A stretch of 64,000 nucleotides of DNA from Batillaria attramentaria (GCA_018292915.2 JACVVK020000466.1:1-64000); one strand, 5' to 3'; positions 1-10,008 are shown, counted from the stretch's first letter. The notes: a model not told the origin generated them from the letters alone. Program-made: numbers and translations.

Positions 1-545
1 TTCAGATAAATGTCACCTGCTATCTACAACACCGGTTACTGCATGTGATAAACCTCTATGCTGGCCTGTAAATGTAAACTATTTATACTTGGGATTGGTG
101 AGGTGTAGTAATTCATAGATAATGTAACGACTGCGACGGTAATCAGCTATGTGTCACGTGTGTACAATGAGAGATTCATTGTATGTTTGTGTACTCAGAC
201 ACTACCGTCATGTAGCTGTTGTGCAGCCACTCAAGTTGCGCCATATAATACATGGACCCATAGAAGCTTAATGATAACGGCGGAGTGTTCATTTTGTTGA
301 TTAGCTGATATGCTACAGATGATAGTGCAGCGTTAACAACAAAGTTAACAACAAACCCCAATCCAACAAACAACAACTAAAGAAAATCTTCGAGAGTATT
401 TTTTCATGTTCACGGGAACATGAAAGATGTTTCCGACGTCAAAAAACAAACAAACAAAAAAACATACGAAACCAATGAAACAAAACACAAAAACACAAAA
501 ACGACACCACCACCACCACCACCTCCAGCACCAACATCAAACAAA
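1..545. repeat. Segmental duplication, left copy
   Basis: This block aligns by eye with 10966-11490 over its whole length, with shared stretches such as caacaccggt, gtcacgtgtg and agtgttcattttgt, and many small indels. On the minus strand both copies contain an ATG followed by a hydrophobic run (about 394 leftward here, 11371 leftward in the other copy). The right copy lies just upstream of minus-strand Ig exons (gene D). The left copy may therefore be the 5' region of a further gene lying left of the window. That role is inference. Confidence 0.7.
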
Positions 546-901
546 GAAAAACATAAAACAAGCGATATACTGATTGTATGATACATTTTACGTAACTTTC
601 AATGAGAATGAAACTGCCGAATAGACTGGTTGCAGCAATCGTTGCATGATTGTGCATAGTATTTCATGCTGGGGTGATGTAGTAATAGAGGGAAAAAAAT
701 ATTTACTCTCCTGTGTGTGAACTTCAAGCGCGAGGAGATGAGCGAATGCATAAATTTGACCAGTTTCTTTCTAGCTCATTGAGAATATTTGAGACAGTAA
801 ATCTGAACTTCCTAATGCATGAAGAGTAGACAGAATCCCCCCCCCCCCCCTTTGAACAACAACAATGACAACGACAACAACAACAGAAGTCCCCCCTCCC
901 T
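439..901. other. No gene seen
   Basis: A-rich, CAC-rich low-complexity sequence and a C-run at 838-850. No convincing coding exon was found on either strand. Confidence 0.4.
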
Positions 902-904
902 TAA

Positions 905-1066
905 GGGGAGCCGGGTGGTCGAATGGTAGAGCGTTGGACTTCTAATGCTCGGGTCGTGAGTTCGATCCCGGCTGGGGCGAAATATTTGTGCTGGCTTTTT
1001 CATCGTTGCCCCGTCTTTGATATCACCCTATGTGGTGGAAAAGGACGTTAAACCCCCAAACACCCA
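905..1066 (+). mobile_element. tRNA-derived SINE, family 1
   Basis: The head has pol III box A-like (tggtcgaatggtagagcg) and box B-like (gagttcgatcccg) motifs. The body (gccccgtctttgatatcacc) and tail (ggacgttaaacccccaa) are shared with about ten other copies in the window. It cannot fold as a complete tRNA, so it is a SINE and not a tRNA gene. Confidence 0.85.
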
Positions 1067-1589
1067 CCCACCCCCCTCTCTTAAAACAACAACAACAGCA
1101 TACTATACAACTTAACACAACATAAAGGGAAACGAACTAAATTTGAAAATTACAACACATCCAATACACACAATTATCCGTTGTGAATGTTCAACTTCAA
1201 CCTGGTTGCGTTTCGTTTGATCAGGGGTGCAAGTGTTAAAGTTTGGATGCAGGGTGGCAGTGGTACAGTGGCCCGGTAATGTTCAAAAACCAGCTGAAGT
1301 ACACCTGTATAGCTTCTGATGTGATCACATACATTTAAAATACCAAAAATGATTCCGCTGAAACCGTTTCAGGACGCTTATTTTATCATGTACGTGGGCA
1401 GAAGGCCGCTCTGATTCACAATGATCGCGCCTCTCCAGGATGAAACTGAAGTTCTGCGATACAGTAAAGATTACATCTCTGACAGCACCGTCTGCTTCCT
1501 TCAGACCTCGTGAAATAAACTTAGTGACTGCAGTTTCATGGGCAAGTTCCTCTTTTGTCTGAACAGTTTCCTCCTTACTATTACTGTTG

Positions 1590-1849
1590 CTTAGTTGGTA
1601 TAGTTCGCCCGTTAGGGGGTGCAAATGTATATCAGTCATTCGCAGGACGGGCAAACAAACTCCAGTCGTCCACTAACGGTTGGCGACTGCATCCCCGCAA
1701 CGCGAGAGGAGGTGCAAATGTTCTCCGGGGTCTGGCGAGGTGAAGTCACGTGGCCGCTGACTTCGTTCTACGACTTTATGCGAAAGATCGACGGAATTGA
1801 CTGATATACATTTGCACCCCCTAACGGTGCGAAACTATACCAACCGAGC
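1590..1849. mobile_element. MITE with long terminal inverted repeats and ~10-bp target duplication
   Basis: The left end (ttggtatagttcgcccg, ttagggggtgcaaatg) is repeated inverted at the right end (caaatg reading back to ccaa), giving arms of about 45 bp. The flanks attactgttg at 1580-1589 and 1850-1859 are a direct duplication. A 9-10 bp duplication suggests a Mutator-type element; the family is inferred. A second copy with inverted interior lies at 63031-63252. Confidence 0.8.
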
Positions 1850-1902
1850 ATTACTGTTGGTTGTGCGTCGACAGTTCATTTTGAATTTGTGTCACTTTCA
1901 TT

Positions 1903-2054
1903 TCAGTCCTCTGAGACAATTTTATGGATGTCACGCAGAAACTCGCGCACTTCAACTGGTTTGTCTACTATTTCTAACGGAGCTGATCCTTCAGGTGCGT
2001 TTCTTGACAATGTTTCTTGCTCGGCACTGGCATGCATCTGGTTCCTTTGGCAAG
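1903..2054 (-). CDS. Possible cytoplasmic-tail terminal exon of Ig-like gene D
   Basis: On the minus strand a CAG acceptor at about 2057-2055 opens a phase-1 frame of about 50 residues. It starts ACQRNQMHASAEQE, runs through LEIVDKPVEVREFL and ends HKIVSED-stop. The composition is acidic and tail-like, and the 152-bp length fits a phase-1 start with a stop. It lies downstream, in gene order, of the possible transmembrane exon at 2751-2665. No family was recognised. The link to gene D is inferred from strand and order only; it could be an unrelated exon or chance. The MITE at 1590-1849 would lie in its 3' UTR. Confidence 0.3.
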
Positions 2055-2327
2055 CTGTGGTACAGAGGCAACAAGTTTTTGCTTCAACCCTCTTTTACGT
2101 TGACATGTCGTGTGCATTCAAAAAGGCGTGGCCTGAAACTGAAAGATAATATAATTATTTGTTATTTGTTGTAGTAATAGTGGGCAGAAGTAGCAGCAGT
2201 TCTAGTGGTAGTAGAGTACTGATTTTTTTTAAATAAAGAAATTGTATGGATATGGCAGTATTTCATACATCCCGGAGGCATGAACCGAAACTTATAAAGT
2301 TATAATGAAAGTTACAATGAGTCAAGG

Positions 2328-2495
2328 GAGTGGGAGTGTTTGGGGGTTTAACGTCCTCTTCCACCACATAGGGTGATATCAAAGACGGGGCAACGATGAA
2401 AAAGCCAGCACAATATGTGGCCCCAGCCGGGATCGAACTCACGACCGAGAATTAGAAGTCCAACGCTCTACCATTCGACCACCCCGGCTCCCCAT
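2328..2495 (-). mobile_element. SINE family 1 with target-site duplication
   Basis: A full-length minus-strand copy with box B (gggatcgaactc reversed) and the ggtttaacgtcc tail. It is flanked by aatgagtcaagg at 2316-2327 and 2496-2507, so insertion by retrotransposition is directly visible. Confidence 0.9.
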
Positions 2496-2664
2496 AATGA
2501 GTCAAGGAAACAACGATTTTGTAATGCTGACGATGTCATTTTTATTTTGAGTAATTCAATACATAAACAATGCCAAGAATACTTCTATATTTCCGCAGGA
2601 GTAGGTGAACGTGGAAATAAAAATAAATTAGAAGAAGGAAAAAATAAAACAAAATCGAACTTAC

Positions 2665-2751
2665 CAAATAGTGATAAAAATCAGAATATTGTACTCGCAC
2701 AGCTGATGGCTGCAAGGGCTACAGCCAACTTCAAGAGCGGGTACATGTTTT
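2665..2751 (-). pseudogene. Possible transmembrane exon of gene D, with an in-frame stop
   Basis: The minus strand shows acceptor cagtttcag, an 87-bp exon and donor gtaagt. The phase-1 frame reads ENMYPLLKLAVALAAIS, then CASTIF, a TGA stop, then FLSLF. That is a single hydrophobic helix broken near its end by a stop. The length keeps phase 1, as in the family's other exons. Either the stop inactivates the gene, or the exon ends a short form, or the exon is not real. Its placement in gene D is inferred. Confidence 0.35.
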
Positions 2752-2914
2752 CTGAAACTGAAATGTATGAAATGTGGTGATATTGTGAAGAACGATCATT
2801 ATTGTCTAGGTTTATGCAAAACGCAACATCGTCGCGCAAACTGCAAACGAAAGCAATGGTTGCTTTTTTATGGTAGTTTGCAGTAAAAACATTGTCACTA
2901 AGCGACTTTACCGG

Positions 2915-2917
<3 letters not shown>

Positions 2918-2948
<31 letters not shown>

Positions 2949-2991
2949 ACAAAAAAGAATCGACACGTGAGAGAATATGAGAGAGAGATGA

Positions 2992-3018
<27 letters not shown>
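2918..3018. repeat. (GT)n then (GA)n microsatellites
   Basis: (GT) about 2918-2946, then (GA) about 2990-3016 followed by a G-run to about 3036. Confidence 0.95.
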
Positions 3019-3023
<5 letters not shown>

Positions 3024-3083
3024 CGGGGGGGGGGGGCAGCGTGGTGGTGGCTGTGACAACAGTGAACACATATTTACAAATAA

Positions 3084-3135
3084 TTCAATTCAATTTCAAT
3101 TCAATTCAATTCAATATAACTTTATTGTCTGTCGA
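3084..3135 (-). mobile_element. Probable antisense LINE 3' tail remnant
   Basis: Repeats of ttcaa followed by tataactttattgtctgtcg look like the reverse complement of a LINE 3' end with a short tandem tail. Similar remnants lie at about 60767-60810. The family was not determined. Confidence 0.35.
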
Positions 3136-3156
3136 TGGCAGAAAATTTTCTTCTGG

Positions 3157-3159
<3 letters not shown>

Positions 3160-3202
<43 letters not shown>
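3160..3202. repeat. (CA)n microsatellite
   Basis: Uninterrupted CA dinucleotides, about 43 bp. Confidence 0.95.
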
Positions 3203-3203
<1 letters not shown>

Positions 3204-3716
3204 TAATTTATCTAGACATACAAATCCATACATATTTAAACACAGATCCTAAAGTAATGTGTGATGTCCAAGTCTAATACTATGCAACTAAACTAAGAAA
3301 TCTAAACTAAAGATGGCAAGGGCATAGCGGACATGACACAGCTGAGGAGTAAGCACAGTTTGAAAATCTCAACAAATAAAATCTATACATACTGGGGACG
3401 GGGCAGTAAACACAGTCATGAGTTTAAAATAGATACTGCTGAGGGAATGAAAGATTTCTTAAAATAAGCTGAACTATGCAAATAATAATATTCCATATAC
3501 CGTCTGTTTTCTGTTCTGGACTGATCGACGCCTTCTCTTCTGTAATAAAAGCAGAAAACAATAGAAATAACAGTAATTTCTAGAGACAGAAACAGAGCCA
3601 GAGATACAGACAAGTAGAGATACACTGTTTGAGGTTTTTCCCCCCCTTTTTTACGTATGGAAACAATGGAAGTAATAGAAACATCATGGGATGGACTAAA
3701 TTTTCCACGTTCATAG
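3203..3716. other. No gene seen
   Basis: AT-rich sequence, possibly LINE 3' UTR remnant near 3203-3400. No exon is supported. Confidence 0.35.
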
Positions 3717-3899
3717 GCGGGTGGATGGGTGGGTGTTTGGGAGTTTAATGTCCTTTTCCACCACGTATGGGTGATACCAAAGACGAGGCTACGAGAAAAA
3801 AGCCCGCACAAATAATTATTTGGGCCATGCCAGGAATCGAACTCAAGACCTGAGCATTGAAAGTCCAACGCTCCACCATTCGGCTGTCCCGACTCCACC
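3717..3899 (-). mobile_element. SINE family 1 with near-perfect target duplication
   Basis: The tail ggagtttaatgtcc and the box B head (aggaatcgaactc) are present. The flanks ccacgttcatag (3705-3716) and ccacgtttatag (3900-3911) differ by one base. Confidence 0.85.
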
Positions 3900-4055
3900 C
3901 CACGTTTATAGACAAGTCTTTGTGGTACAAACGCACGTCACTGCGGATCTCCGGCAGAGAAGATGTTTGCAAGTGTCACTCTGACAATGACGTAGGAATA
4001 GATGCTGACGCATATGGTGCACTTGGACTCGCTCTCGACCTGAGATGGGTGCCGC

Positions 4056-4061
<6 letters not shown>

Positions 4062-4091
<30 letters not shown>
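4062..4091. repeat. (GT)n microsatellite
   Basis: GT dinucleotides, about 30 bp. Confidence 0.95.
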
Positions 4092-4093
<2 letters not shown>

Positions 4094-4127
4094 TATCTTG
4101 TATATCCGAAAATTCTCAACTGAAAGG

Positions 4128-4300
4128 GGAGCCGGGGTGGTCGAATGGTAGAACGTTGGACTTCTAATGCTCGGGTCGTGAGTTCGATCCCGGCTGGGGC
4201 CAAATATTTGTGCAGGCTTTTTCATCGTTGACCCGTCTTTGATATCACCCTATGTGGTGGAAAAGAACGTTAAACCCCCAAACACCCACCCACCCTCCCT
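4128..4300 (+). mobile_element. SINE family 1, full length, with target duplication
   Basis: Nearly identical to 905-1066. It is flanked by ctcaactgaaagg at 4115-4127 and 4301-4313, so both ends are fixed by the duplication. Confidence 0.92.
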
Positions 4301-4840
4301 CTCAACTGAAAGGCTGGAAATTTGAGTTGTCCTACTTTATCAAGATTCCGGATTAGAAGGGCTATGAACTGGAAATCCTATTATCGGCAAGGACGTGTTT
4401 CAAGTGACTTTCCACAAATCCACAATCACTGTGAAACAAAGATGCAAACTGCATGCGAATGTGGCTCGGGAACCTTGGTGGCGATGCACCGCGGCGACGA
4501 GCTTTCCTAGTGGAAACTGGCACTCAAGTTCTCTCCAAAAGGGTCATTTAAGTGATAATAATAATAGTAATAATAACGATACCTATCATAATCATCATCA
4601 TCATCATCACAATAACAAGCAAAGAGCAGCGGCAACAGATTATCTCCTTGTCTTACGCCATAATGTGTAGAAAAAAGAATCCTAGAAATTGTCTCAACGC
4701 AAGATTTTGCTTCAAGCTACTTACTTTGAACTAACGACAGAATCTTTATTATGATCATGCTATTGATAAGTTTCTTTGCCACAGAAATGACCGCTTCAGT
4801 TATCGAAAGCTTTCTCATGATCCACAAAATTTGTACACAC

Positions 4841-4982
4841 TGGTGGGAGGGTGGGTGTTTGGGAGTTTAACGTCCTTTTCCACTACATAAGGATGATATC
4901 AAAGACGGGGCAACGAGATAAAGGCCAGTACAAATATTTGGCCCCAGCCGGGATTCGAACTCACGACCCGAACATTGAAAGT
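4841..4982 (-). mobile_element. SINE family 1, head-truncated
   Basis: The tail and body are intact (ggtgggtgtttgggagttta through ttcgaactcacgacccg). The copy stops at gaaagtc, before the box A part. Confidence 0.85.
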
Positions 4983-5068
4983 CAATCAAGGCCTTTGTTT
5001 TTAGGATTATATCTTTTCCTCAATTTTTAAGTGAATATGCAGGAATTTTACGGTAATTATAAGACGAA

Positions 5069-5135
5069 AGGTTATTAGGGTTAGGGTTATTAGGGGTAGG
5101 ACTATTGGGGTTAGGGTAAGGGCTTTTAGGGTTAG
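5069..5135. repeat. Degenerate telomere-like (TTAGGG) tract
   Basis: Units of ttattaggg, gttaggg and ggggttaggg occur over about 65 bp. This is an interstitial telomere-like run, imperfect and inside ordinary sequence. Confidence 0.7.
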
Positions 5136-5310
5136 AACGTTTTACAAAATAAAGTGTTAATGAAACATATTTTCCATCAGTTTTGAGTACTTTTTCTCAT
5201 TTTTTCTATCCTTTCAAGTGAAAATGTAGGAGTTATACAATTTGCTCTTCGTTTAGGTGTATATCTTCAAAAGTAATCGTCCGATTTTGATGAAATTTGT
5301 TTCAAAAATG

Positions 5311-5316
5311 AAAAAA
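5311..5316 (-). terminator. Pol III terminator of U6
   Basis: A T6 run on the minus strand directly follows the U6 3' end, as expected for RNA polymerase III termination. Confidence 0.75.
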
Positions 5317-5361
5317 TATGGAACGCTTCACGAATTTGCGTGTCATCCTTGCGCAGGGGCC

Positions 5362-5401
<40 letters not shown>

Positions 5402-5417
5402 ACTGCGTGAACAGTAC
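5313..5417 (-). ncRNA. U6: U6 spliceosomal snRNA gene
   Basis: The minus strand matches U6 snRNA throughout its conserved core. It has ATATACTAAAATTGG, the ACAGAGA box within GATACAGAGAAGATTAGC (including the AGC triad), CATGGCCCCTGCGCAAGG, GATGACACGCAAATTCG and TGAAGCGTTCC, then a T-run. U6 is the catalytic-core RNA of the major spliceosome and is normally made by RNA polymerase III from an upstream promoter. The 5' stem-loop GTACTG-TTCACG-CAGTAC is fully paired but differs from the usual animal form. A TATA-like octamer lies about 24-31 bp upstream. These signs favour a working gene over a retroposed copy, which would lack the promoter. Many U6 copies in animal genomes are pseudogenes, so expression remains unproven. 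Confidence 0.9.
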
Positions 5418-5440
5418 ACCTATAGCTCTTTATCGTTCCC

Positions 5441-5448
5441 ATATATAT
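5441..5448 (-). promoter_or_regulatory. TATA-like element of the U6 promoter
   Basis: ATATATAT lies 24-31 bp upstream of the U6 start on the minus strand, at the spacing typical for type 3 pol III promoters. A proximal sequence element would be expected near 5460-5485 but I cannot assign one. Confidence 0.55.
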
Positions 5449-5449
5449 C

Positions 5450-7040
5450 CCGTCGAAGGAAACACATTACCTCTCCAGGTATGTCAAGAACACATCCCAT
5501 AATAATTATTTTCAACTGAAAATGTTCTGTTTCGACAAAAGTATCTGGGTTTTCTTGACATGAAGCCAATGAAACAATATTCAAAATTATTTGTAATAGT
5601 CTTGGTACTGAAAGGGTTAATACGAAAACGCCGAATAGCAGGTAATTGTACAGAAATCCCTACAAAATTACAGCCTCCCCGAGGCAGTCAGAGAGGGTTA
5701 AGTCCCCGTGAGTACACACTACACGTGTAGCCGCAGTTAAGGGGAGGATTGATCAACAAAGAACCCCCCCCCCCCCCCCGAAAGGCGCCCAAGGATTGAA
5801 CGGCGCAGGCCAGTCACTGCATTACCAGCGCCGGCAGTACAATCTCTGCCCAAGCCCACAGAACTGGAAATTGCTAGATGTGTTTCATTTGTGTAGTTTA
5901 CCTACTTATCTATGTGCATGCGAGATATTTTACGTAAGCACTGCGTTGCAGGAAAAAGATACACTACGTCACAAGCCGCTCTGCGCTGAGCCAGCTTACG
6001 TTCGCGAGTTCAAGGCTTTCCTAAACACTAGTCACTCGCTCGCTGTGCGGCCGCCGGAACGCTCTACTACTGCTATTCTGTCTGTTCATCGTCTGTGTGT
6101 GGGATACATTACATGAATAGTATTGATAGTGGTGAGTAAATGCAAATAAAACCATTATGCTTGTTTGTAAATGTCGACTCAAGTGAGATTCATGACAGAG
6201 AGAGTCTGAAAACACAGCACTCTTTCATTGCCGGCTCCTGTCGACATTCTTCTATCACTGACTCCGGTTTGTAGGCCAACGTGAAAGCACACACGTGGTT
6301 TGTGTGTGTCTTATTAGGTCAGAAATGGGTCGATACAGGTAAACTGTACGATACATTTTGCTCCCAAGTGAATGAGTCAGAAACGCCAGAGCTGCTGTTT
6401 CAGTGTGTGTTAATTGTTTGCCTCAACTCTGAGTATCGTTGAAACTCTTGAACTGTATTCAGTTAATGCTACAATCGCGTTTTCAGAGTCTGTGTTCGGT
6501 GTTGTGTACTGATTCAAACAGTGTCTGAATCGGGCGTTTTACAAAGGAAACACCGGTTTATCCAAGCGGAGCAGTACATTTGAGAACGTCACCGGTTCGA
6601 GTCGCTCAAGAAACGAAAGTTTCCCAGATAAAAAGCGTTCTCATGAGTATTCAGATCAAAATCATGACACATTCCCCCATCCAAATCATCTGCGACCATC
6701 AATAGCATGTTTCACTCCCACTGTAAACGAAAAACAGCAGATAATCACCATTTCCTCATGGCAGTCAAAGGGTGAAAATGCATTTAATACTGCCGTTTTA
6801 TTACGTACGCAAGACGAAATTTACACACATTCCAACAAAATACAAGCGCAAGTTAAACTGACAGACGAGCCACCGAGACGCCAGACCTGCACAGGTGAGG
6901 ATCGTGTGTACCACGGCCAGGTAAACAGCACACCTGGCCCTAAAAATAGCCACAGCACAGTGACGTCAGTGAGCCAGCGGCGTATAGTGTGGGCGCGCCC
7001 GTTGTAAAGCCGCGGTGGCGCACTGAGTAGAAACTTAAAA
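5450..7040. other. Intergenic, no gene seen
   Basis: A C-run at 5766-5779. The open frame at 5796-6116 has no recognisable domain, start context or splice signals and I do not call it. The rest is unique-looking AT-rich sequence. Confidence 0.4.
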
Positions 7041-7344
7041 CAGGGCCCGCATGTAAAACTCGAGGTTAATTTAACCCACGGCTACGGGCCTAACCCAGAC
7101 TAGGACAAAAGAAACCCCAAAACAAAATTAAATTTAAAAAAAAAGGAAGCGAAGAAAGGTAGAAAAAAACCCTTACTAACGGCTTAGGCACCATGGTGGA
7201 ATGGGCCCTCCTCCTGGTTAAACAACAACAACAAACAACAACGACAACAACAGAAAATTTAACCCTAGAGCTAGTTTAGTTCGAGGTTAGACTCTATAAC
7301 CCCGGGCTAAACTCCCTAACCTCTACTTTTACATGCAGGCCCAG
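7041..7344. mobile_element. MITE with ~27-bp imperfect terminal inverted repeats
   Basis: Left end gggcccgcatgtaaaac then gaggtta. The right end, reverse complemented, reads gggcctgcatgtaaaag then gaggtta. The interior is AT-rich with caacaa repeats and no coding capacity. The superfamily is not assignable because the target duplication is unclear. Confidence 0.65.
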
Positions 7345-7502
7345 ATCAAAACAGAGAGTATTGTATCTAGTCTCAGCCTCTGATCGATTTGTGGACCTGT
7401 TAAAACCTTCAGCTAGAGACGACACGAAAATGCGCTTTTACTCAAATCACTGTTTACATTATTAATGTACTTTACAGCCTGTGGCCGTCTGTTCTTGCAG
7501 GC

Positions 7503-7673
7503 GGGTGGGTGCGTGTTTGGGGGTTTAACGTCCCTTTCCACCACATACGGGTGTTACCAAAGACGGGGCAACGATGAAAAAGCCAGCACAAATATTTGGC
7601 CCCAGCCGGGATACGAACTCACCACCCGAGCATTAGAAGACCAACGCTCTACCATTCGGCCACCCCGGCTCCG
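7503..7673 (-). mobile_element. SINE family 1 with target duplication
   Basis: Complete copy. The flanks gttcttgcaggc and gttcttgtaggc differ by one base. Confidence 0.88.
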
Positions 7674-7748
7674 CGTTCTTGTAGGCACGCCTGTTTTGCT
7701 GTTTTTCAGCCAGTCTGAATGAGAAGTGAAAGAGCGGGCGAGAAGTGC

Positions 7749-7756
7749 GCGCGCGC

Positions 7757-7790
<34 letters not shown>
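7749..7790. repeat. (GC)n(GT)n microsatellite
   Basis: gcgcgcgcgc leading into GT repeats. Confidence 0.9.
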
Positions 7791-7792
<2 letters not shown>

Positions 7793-8061
7793 AATTCTAA
7801 TGTATTGTACTGTTATTGTTTCGTTTTGAGCAGACATTTAATTTCCCCATGAGGGGTGAATAAAGTATTCTTTTGTTTTCTTATCTTTTCAAGTATCGAA
7901 ACAAAGCACCGATTGATAATACTGCATATGCTTGTTAATGAATATAATAATAACTATATTTCCTTTCAAAACCTCTCCCTAAGCGCCGTGAGCACTCAGG
8001 ATGGAGCCGTGCGCTGTATCAAGTCTCCATCATCATCATCATCATCATATGCGAAAAAAGC

Positions 8062-8153
8062 TTAACTCTTTGACGACGGAGCGCAATTTCTGACACACGA
8101 TTTCCTATAGGAAATCGTGTGTCAGAAATTGCGCTCCGTCGTCAAAGAGTTAA
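8062..8153. repeat. Perfect 92-bp palindrome
   Basis: Two 46-bp arms are exact reverse complements with no spacer, centred at 8107/8108 (cctatagg). The arms begin ttaactctttgacgacgg. RNA from either strand would form a 46-bp hairpin. It may be a snap-back MITE (the ends read TTAA) or a small-RNA hairpin source. No coding potential. Confidence 0.97.
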
Positions 8154-8463
8154 AGTGTCACCGGTGAAATCTCAGATGGATCTAGTACCGGAACTACGGG
8201 TACTTTTTGTTCGGGTAGAATAACTAGAGATAAAACTGCAGGATGGGGCTGGGCAACGCCCATCAGTTTTTACTGGCAAAACGTACTTGGTACAATAAAT
8301 GACTCAAGAAATAAGGAAATAAGTGAAAAGCAGCCGACCGGTCAGCCAATCGACCAAACAATCAAAGAGTTTCGTGTGTTGCCATGCAAAGGTTGGTTGC
8401 TATGGGTATCGCCAAGATTCACTGAATTACAGTGACATGTGCACACGTACATTAATACTGCAG

Positions 8464-8635
8464 TAAGTGGGTGTGGGTGTTTAACGTCCTTTTTCACCAC
8501 GCATGGGTGATATCAAATACGGTGGAACGAGAAAGAGGCCAGCACAAAATATTTGGCCGCAACCGGGATTCGAACTAAAGACCCGAGCATTGAAAGTCCG
8601 ACGCTCTACCACTCGGCTATCCCGGCTTCCCTTCG
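8464..8635 (-). mobile_element. SINE family 1 with target duplication
   Basis: Body and head are present. The flanks atactgcag at 8455-8463 and 8636-8644 are identical. Confidence 0.88.
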
Positions 8636-8799
8636 ATACTGCAGGAAACAACAGACAGAATTAACTCAGCCGGAACAGCACTAATCGTACCTCTGCGTTT
8701 TGAACACCTTTTACAGGTGAGTTGCAAAACATTGTGTGACAGTCCCATCATTTGATCCTGATATCAACAGGAATAGTCCGGTTAAGGCACTATGTGGCG

Positions 8800-8812
8800 G
8801 AGAGAGAGAGAG

Positions 8813-8843
<31 letters not shown>

Positions 8844-8866
8844 CTGTGTCTGTCTGTCTGTCTGTG
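8800..8866. repeat. (GA)n(GT)n(GTCT)n compound microsatellite
   Basis: Three adjacent simple repeats. Confidence 0.9.
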
Positions 8867-9021
8867 TAAGTGCTAGTCTTCCTTCCTGATACATGTATGG
8901 CTTTACAAAAGAAACGACAGCAAGTCACCGAGTGGAAACAACATACTGGGCTGATGACCACCTTTTTTTTTTTTTTTTTTTACCTTTCATGTATAAGAAC
9001 TGTGCGATTAACCAACAGAAG

Positions 9022-9215
9022 ACGGGATAGCCTAGGTGGTGCAGTGTTGGACTTTTAATACTCGGGTCGTTAGTTCGAACCCCAAGCATCGTAAGTCCAA
9101 TTACGCTCTACCATTGTGCTATCCCGGCTACCCCTGGCAGTCAACGACTTGTAATGGCTTTTTCTCATCGCCCTATTTGTGATATTGTGATGGAAAAGGA
9201 CGCAACACCCGCGAG
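9022..9215 (+). mobile_element. Rearranged SINE family 1
   Basis: A plus-strand head (gcctaggtggtgcagtgttgg to gttcgaacccc) is followed by an inverted head piece (cgctctaccattgtgctatc). A plus-strand body and tail (ctttttctcatcgccc, ggaaaaggacg) then follow. It is a composite of two copies or an internal inversion. Confidence 0.65.
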
Positions 9216-9434
9216 CAGTCAGCCATGCTATCAGCCAACCAATCAACCCACCAACTGTTGTCATCGTCTCATTCAGATTCTGTATCGATATTGAAAGTTT
9301 TATTTCCTATTGTTCGTCTCCATCCCGATGTATTTTTTCAAGACAGGTCTGTCATGAACATTATCACAGCCTCTATTAGTAAGGACCAAAAAAAGAGAAA
9401 AAAAACTATTGCCCGACCTCATTCAGCAACTCAC

Positions 9435-9644
9435 CTTTCAGATAAAATTCGCAGGGTTTTATTTGGCTGGGGTCAGAGGGCACCACCTCACACATGTACC
9501 TCCCGATGTGATTCTGAGTGGCCCTTATTATTCTCACTACAGCGCGTGCGCCTACTTGTCCTATAAGCTCGAATCCGTGTTTTAGATCACAATGTATGTT
9601 GTCTGCATCCAGCCAGTGGCAGTCCAGTACATTTTGTATTGTAT
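9435..9644 (-). CDS. Gene D, Ig-domain exon 2
   Basis: The minus-strand exon is 210 bp, phase 1 to phase 1, between acceptor ccatgcag and donor gtgagt. It reads TIQNVLDCHWLDADN through VRIIRATQNHIGRYMCEVVP and ends FYLKG. The YMCEVVP stretch is the F-strand of an Ig fold; CHW supplies a buried tryptophan. The same-length exon at 21181-21390 (gene E) is a clear paralogue sharing YMCEVVPS, CHW/CYW and a CEF near the end. It pairs with the exon at 9865-10008 to form one V-like Ig domain. The protein is probably a surface receptor or secreted recognition molecule. No downstream exon is certain. Confidence 0.7.
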
Positions 9645-9768
9645 CTGCATGGAAAACAGAAAATTATAACTAGGGTAATGTTATGTTTGCCAGGGTTCAT
9701 GAAATTTGCACAGAACTTCAGCCTATCCACTCGACACGCACACGCACGCACACACCCTCCCCCTTCCT

Positions 9769-9822
9769 GCCCCCCCCCCCCCCCCACACACACACACACG
9801 CACACACGCACGCACACAGAGC
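9769..9822. repeat. C-run and (CA)n
   Basis: Poly-C of about 16 bp followed by CA/CGCA repeats, in gene D's intron. Confidence 0.9.
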
Positions 9823-9864
9823 ACCCACAGGGCCCCATCCCCTTCTTCACATAGACATACCGAC

Positions 9865-10008
9865 CTGGATCACAGCCAGCCGTATCGTGTCCGCACTTGA
9901 CTATCTTGATGTTCCTTTTCGTTACACTGACATCCTCATTGAAAATACAGGTCAGGTTAGCTGGGTCCCCTTCAAACACTGCTGGTATCTCACAGGATGT
10001 TTTGGCGG
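9865..10008 (-). CDS. Gene D, Ig-domain exon 1
   Basis: The minus-strand acceptor attgcag opens a phase-1 frame: AKTSCEIPAVFEGDPANLTC, then IFNEDVSVTKRNIKIVKC, ending near CDPG. The motif ANLTC-F-NEDV is the B-strand cysteine region of an Ig domain. It matches gene E's exon (ITCEVPTVYRG, TNITCHFNEDV). I place the end at the donor gtcggt, which keeps phase 1 for the exon at 9644. A stronger-looking donor (gtatgt, 4 bp further) would break the frame. No signal-peptide exon was found with confidence upstream. Confidence 0.65.

Noticed and set aside
1325..1654. Minus-strand frame MPVLRMTDIHLHPLT onward as a gene
   Set aside because: Its start lies in the MITE and no splice junction or domain supports it; at most it is 3' UTR of gene D.
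905..4300. tRNA genes suggested by box A and box B motifs
   Set aside because: The sequences lack a full cloverleaf and carry the same long non-tRNA body and tail as many other copies, several with target duplications; they are SINEs.
5796..6116. 106-codon frame
   Set aside because: No domain, no splice or promoter context and no paralogue in the window.
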